Assembly: GCA_044227095.1 (NCBI GenBank)
Contig: JBGAFV010000001.1
Location: 806,001 to 870,000 of the forward strand
Direction: 5' to 3'
Length of the DNA: 64,000 nt
DNA from: JACMLD01 sp044227095
GTDB taxonomy: Bacteria; Bacteroidota; Bacteroidia; Chitinophagales; Chitinophagaceae
Shown: positions 60,884 through 64,000 of the stretch, piece by piece
Numbering within the stretch: position 1 is the first letter of the stretch
Layout: each line of letters opens with the position of its first letter
Position numbers and translations under genes: made by a program
Notes under the pieces: model-generated
Database searches by the model: none
Told to the model about the DNA's origin: nothing
Seen by the model: the letters and a program-made list of their open reading frames with translations, nothing else

Positions 60884-61237
60884 GCAAAGCACGCAAAGGC
60901 GCAGCTCAAAGAAGAACAAAACATTTCTATGTGGACCTATGATTCTATTGCTCCTATGTGGTAAAAACAATCTGCACATTCTGCTGCTAAAACTCATTGC
61001 TTGCAAAGCACGCAAAGGTGCAGCGCAAAGAAGAACAAAACATTTCTATGTGGGCCTATGATTCTATTGCTCCTATGTGGTAAAAACAATCTGCGCATTC
61101 TGCTGCTAAAACTCATTGCTTGCAAAGCACGCAAAGGTGCAGCGCAAAGAAGAACAAAACGTTTCTATGTGGGCCTATGGTTCTATTGCTCCTATGTGGT
61201 AAAAACAATCTGCGCATTCTGCAACTAAAACTTATTT
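60884..61237. repeat. Three tandem copies of a 119-bp repeat
   Basis: GCAAAGCACGCAAAGG starts copies at 60884, 61003 and 61122, exactly 119 bases apart and nearly identical (for example AGAAGAACAAAACATTTC and CTATTGCTCCTATGTGG in each). The third copy degrades near 61230. Short frames through them repeat the same peptide and are not taken as genes. The whole gap 60806-61325 otherwise holds only the carB terminator and an AAAATCTGCGTTCC piece near 61274. Confidence 0.9.
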
Positions 61238-61325
61238 CCCGCTGTAAAAAAATCATACCTGTTCCTAACCGCCATAAAAATCTGCGTTCCATTGCACATT
61301 TTATAATCTTTAGTACCTTAATTAT

Positions 61326-61796
61326 ATGAACAAAGAAATTCAAACCATTGTACACAACCTGCAGGAAGTATTAAATGGTCAGCCCTGGTATGGAAGAGCG
61401 GTTTATGAAATGCTGGAAGAAATTAATGATGCAAAAGTTTATGAACGACCAGACAACAATCATTCTTTAATTGATTTGCTGTACCATATGCTTACATGGG
61501 CCGAATTTGTGCAACAGCGAATAGAAAAAATTCCTATACACGATATGGCGGCACTTGAAGCATTGGACTGGCGAACTATTGATCCGTCCATTCATACATG
61601 GCAAAAAGGGTTGGCTGCATTAAAAACATCACACAATAAAATTGTAGAACATTTACAAATAAGAAAAGATATTTTCCTGGAAGAAATTGTTGATTACAGA
61701 AAATATAATTTTCGTTTTTTGATCAATGGATTAGTTCAACACAATATTTATCACCTTGGGCAAATAGTCTATATAAACAAAATGTTAGGGGGATAA
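61326..61796 (+). CDS. DinB family protein
   Basis: A 156-residue four-helix-bundle protein of the DinB superfamily. The metal-binding histidines fit H54 (LLYHMLTW), H139 and H143 (VQHNIYHLGQI). Members include thiol-dependent transferases and uncharacterised proteins; function here is unknown. It is a single gene between the tandem repeat and a GTTTCACGC-type repeat. Confidence 0.85.
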   Translation: MNKEIQTIVHNLQEVLNGQPWYGRAVYEMLEEINDAKVYERPDNNHSLIDLLYHMLTWAEFVQQRIEKIPIHDMAALEALDWRTIDPSIHTWQKGLAALKTSHNKIVEHLQIRKDIFLEEIVDYRKYNFRFLINGLVQHNIYHLGQIVYINKMLGG

Positions 61797-61868
61797 GGGG
61801 ATAAAGTTTCACGCTGAGAACGCAAAGTGCGCAAAAGATTTTATGAATACCCATTGTTCCAACCGTTG

Positions 61869-61892
61869 AACTGAGCGTAGCAACGATGATCA
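61869..61892. repeat. 24-bp dispersed repeat, copy 2
   Basis: Identical to 1505-1528 in the same orientation. Preceded at 61800-61814 by GATAAAGTTTCACGC, the exact inverse of 55477-55491. Confidence 0.75.
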
Positions 61893-61962
61893 ATCTGTGT
61901 TACTGATGCTGGTCTAAAAAAAGTTAATAGCCTATGCCTTACATCTTCTGCCTTTCACCATC

Positions 61963-64000
61963 TTAATCGTCATCGTCTTTACCGTCTTTCAATTTTACAA
62001 AGGCAGCTCTTTTAGGTGCAGGAAAAATAATATCAGATCCTTTTAAGCCATGCCATAACACGATATTAAATTCAAGATCCGGTACTGCATCTTCTTTAGC
62101 AAGATTAAATTTTTCTGATCGCTGCTGCCATTCATTAAGCGCCGTATTTTTTTCAGACAAATCAATATTGGGATGTACTGTTTCAAACGCAGCAAGATTA
62201 GGTTGTGCACTAAAACAATTCCACATTGGCGTAGCTGCTGCATCATATTGGCTCATAGGCGGCATGCCCAGTATAAGTTCTATTGTACGCAGCATAGAAG
62301 AAGTAGAATACATGGTGTGATCTACAAATCCTCTTTTTACAAAACCACCAGCGATATAAGCAGTGCTGCGATGTGCATCTACATGATCGGCGCCGTTTTG
62401 CGCATCATCTTCAATTACAAAAACAGCAGTCTCTTTCCAGATAGGGCTCTTGCTTAAATATTCTATAAACATACCAACAGCTAAATCGTTATCTGCTACA
62501 TGGGCATAAGGTGTAGGCCTTCCTTTTTTCAATCCTTCGGTATGATCATTACCCATACGCACAGTATTAAAACGTGGTACATTACCAGCAGCCAGTAAAG
62601 AATCAAACTCCTGCTTCCATTGATTTACACGTGTTGTATCACGCACATTCATATTCCAGCCGGTGTAATACGGACAAAAATGATTTTTTAAAATTTCAAT
62701 ATTGGCTTTTGCATCATCTGCAAACTCTCCGTAAGTGCGATAGCTTAAGCTTGCACGTTTACATTGATCCCATATAAAACCATTTTTATTATTGGCAATA
62801 GCACGGTTGCCTTCACCATCATAAGTTCCACCACGGCCACCATAACTGGTTGGCCATGTTTTTTCGAGATAATCATTTGCATAAGCCGCAGTAGTCCATG
62901 TATGGCCATCCATGCTTACTTCTGCATCTACATAAAAATTATCAAGCAGTACAAATTCTTTTGCCAGTTTATGAAGGTTGGGCGTAATTTTTTCTCCAAA
63001 CAAAACAAGCGATGGATCTCCATTTCCTTCTTTCATATCTCCAAGCACCTGGTCATAAGTGCGGTTTTCTTTAATAATGTAGAAAACATATTTTATTGGC
63101 GATGCATTGCCCGTTTTCATTGGCACAGGATTTCCTGGTTCTCCGGTAGTAATGCTTTCTTTTTCTTTTGTATAAGGCGTGTTTTTATAAACAAGGGATG
63201 AATACTGGCTAAGTTGCGCATCGGTTGGTTCATCAATAATACTCAGCGTTCCTTTAAAAAGCCCGCCAATATATTGTACAGATATAGGTTTGGTTCTATC
63301 GCCACCCTGGTAAATCACTTCTTCTTTTGGCCTTACAGGATTAGGGCCATAAGGATTTGCCATAGAAGAAAATCCTTTTCCATTGCTTACAAAAAGTTTT
63401 TTACCAATTACTTTAACGCAGGTTGGGTACCAGCCCACCGGTATAAAACCTTTGCTTTTGCTAAGACCGGGTTTCCTTACATCAAAAACTGCAATGCAAT
63501 TATTATCTGCATTGGCAATGTACAATGTTTTTTCATTGGCACTTAATGCTAGTCCGTTGGTAGTAGATCCATTAGGGGCATCAGGATATAAAGCGGCGTT
63601 TAGTGTTTCTACAATTTTTTTCTGTGGCAGGTTTATTACTGAAACGTTGTTATCATTTGCATTGGCTACAAAAAGATAATTGCCTTTTTTATTAAGGCAC
63701 ATGGCGTTGGGGTTATCGCCAACTTTTATCTCACCTGCAATAGTATAATCAGCAGTATTTACAATAATCACTTTATCACAACCCCAGCAACTTACATACA
63801 ATTCCTTTTTATTAGAAGAAAGAAGACAGGAAAAGCCTTCACCACCCAATGATATTTTTTTAAGGATGGCTTTGCTCATCATATCCAGCACATACAAAGA
63901 ATTGTTTTCTTTTGTAACAACATACATGATGTTCTTATCATCATCTATCTCTATACCTGCGGGAGAAATTTTTTCGGGCCATTTCTTACCCAGTACCAGG
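61963..64000 (-). CDS. YncE-like beta-propeller/alkaline phosphatase-superfamily phosphoesterase fusion (5' end cut off)
   Basis: The frame is open through 64000, so the N-terminus lies outside the window; about 679 residues are visible. The N-terminal part is a beta-propeller of YncE type (repeats such as YLFVANANDNNVSVINLPQK and ALSANEKTLYIANADNNCIA). From the middle on, a phosphoesterase-superfamily domain begins at YIIKENRTYDQVLGDMKEGN and includes VDAEVSMDGHTWT and the metal site VFVIEDDAQNGADHVDAHRS. The two domains together are a known secreted architecture in Bacteroidota. It ends in acidic KDGKDDDD. Its substrate is unknown; phosphodiester or phosphonate hydrolysis is suggested by the fold. 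Confidence 0.9.
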   Translation of the reverse strand, partial: LVLGKKWPEKISPAGIEIDDDKNIMYVVTKENNSLYVLDMMSKAILKKISLGGEGFSCLLSSNKKELYVSCWGCDKVIIVNTADYTIAGEIKVGDNPNAMCLNKKGNYLFVANANDNNVSVINLPQKKIVETLNAALYPDAPNGSTTNGLALSANEKTLYIANADNNCIAVFDVRKPGLSKSKGFIPVGWYPTCVKVIGKKLFVSNGKGFSSMANPYGPNPVRPKEEVIYQGGDRTKPISVQYIGGLFKGTLSIIDEPTDAQLSQYSSLVYKNTPYTKEKESITTGEPGNPVPMKTGNASPIKYVFYIIKENRTYDQVLGDMKEGNGDPSLVLFGEKITPNLHKLAKEFVLLDNFYVDAEVSMDGHTWTTAAYANDYLEKTWPTSYGGRGGTYDGEGNRAIANNKNGFIWDQCKRASLSYRTYGEFADDAKANIEILKNHFCPYYTGWNMNVRDTTRVNQWKQEFDSLLAAGNVPRFNTVRMGNDHTEGLKKGRPTPYAHVADNDLAVGMFIEYLSKSPIWKETAVFVIEDDAQNGADHVDAHRSTAYIAGGFVKRGFVDHTMYSTSSMLRTIELILGMPPMSQYDAAATPMWNCFSAQPNLAAFETVHPNIDLSEKNTALNEWQQRSEKFNLAKEDAVPDLEFNIVLWHGLKGSDIIFPAPKRAAFVKLKDGKDDDD

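Noticed and set aside
61001..61329. Overlapping 69-75-residue frames in the 119-bp repeats
   Set aside because: They repeat with the DNA period and share no features with known proteins.
1..64000. tRNA, rRNA, prophage or intact insertion sequence
   Set aside because: I looked for cloverleaf-like stretches in the larger gaps, rRNA-like sequence, integrases and transposases and saw none; a covariance-model scan would be decisive for RNA genes.

Overview
The window looks like chromosomal DNA from a member of the Bacteroidota, most likely the family Chitinophagaceae. The evidence is two SusC/SusD-type outer-membrane uptake loci, the gliding genes gldE and gldD downstream of mutY and ssb, lipoproteins with a CKK start to the mature protein, promoters of the Bacteroidota form (TTTG near -33, TAnnTTTG near -7), almost no Shine-Dalgarno sequences, and many short palindromic intergenic repeats. 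I saw no rRNA, tRNA, CRISPR, prophage or intact insertion sequence.

Layout. 1-2.2 kb: the cut-off end of a zinc-dependent S1/P1-nuclease or phospholipase C-like protein, a six-unit tandem palindromic repeat, and a DUF502 membrane protein. 2.3-9.4 kb: a TetR regulator and a complete tripartite RND efflux pump (TolC-like channel, lipoprotein adaptor, 1197-residue permease), with a 9-bp inverted repeat overlapping the TetR promoter. 9.5-16 kb: an AIM24-family protein, a Bax-inhibitor-1-like membrane protein, the DNA polymerase III delta' subunit, a RicT-like PSP1 protein with a long disordered tail, and an alpha/beta hydrolase.

16-24.8 kb: a ten-gene minus-strand operon of the dialkylresorcinol (DAR)/flexirubin type. 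It holds DarA and DarB, an acyl carrier protein, a ketosynthase beside a catalytically dead ketosynthase-like partner, a BtrH-like acyltransferase, an ABC exporter and two unknown proteins. It reads from one near-consensus Bacteroidota promoter. The polyene-building, aryl-starter and glycosylation genes of full flexirubin clusters are absent from the window. Just upstream lie two related stretches that each end in an intrinsic terminator on the minus strand. They are candidates for a pair of paralogous small RNAs.

25.4-29.6 kb: glutathione peroxidase, a beta-helix lipoprotein, comF and radA. 30.8-42 kb: two SusC/SusD loci in tandem, the first with an extra lipoprotein, sharing a two-part ATCATGAT/GCCGTTAAC motif far upstream of each susC. 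42-49.3 kb: RNase G, a 31-residue AURKAIP1/COX24-like ribosomal protein gene, a TPR protein and HU on the minus strand; mutY, ssb, gldE and gldD on the plus strand. 49.3-57.7 kb: a DUF3109 protein, LutB, a polysaccharide deacetylase-like protein, a DUF5777 protein with a cytochrome c lipoprotein, a peroxiredoxin, an M23 peptidase, and a small secreted protein behind an E. coli-like promoter. 58-64 kb: carB without its allosteric domain, a 119-bp tandem repeat, a DinB-like protein, and a beta-propeller/phosphoesterase fusion that runs off the end.

Functional modules are export (RND pump, DAR operon with its own ABC transporter), nutrient import (two SusCD pairs), and housekeeping in conserved Bacteroidota gene orders. 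The intergenic regions carry at least seven families of short palindromic or tandem repeats.
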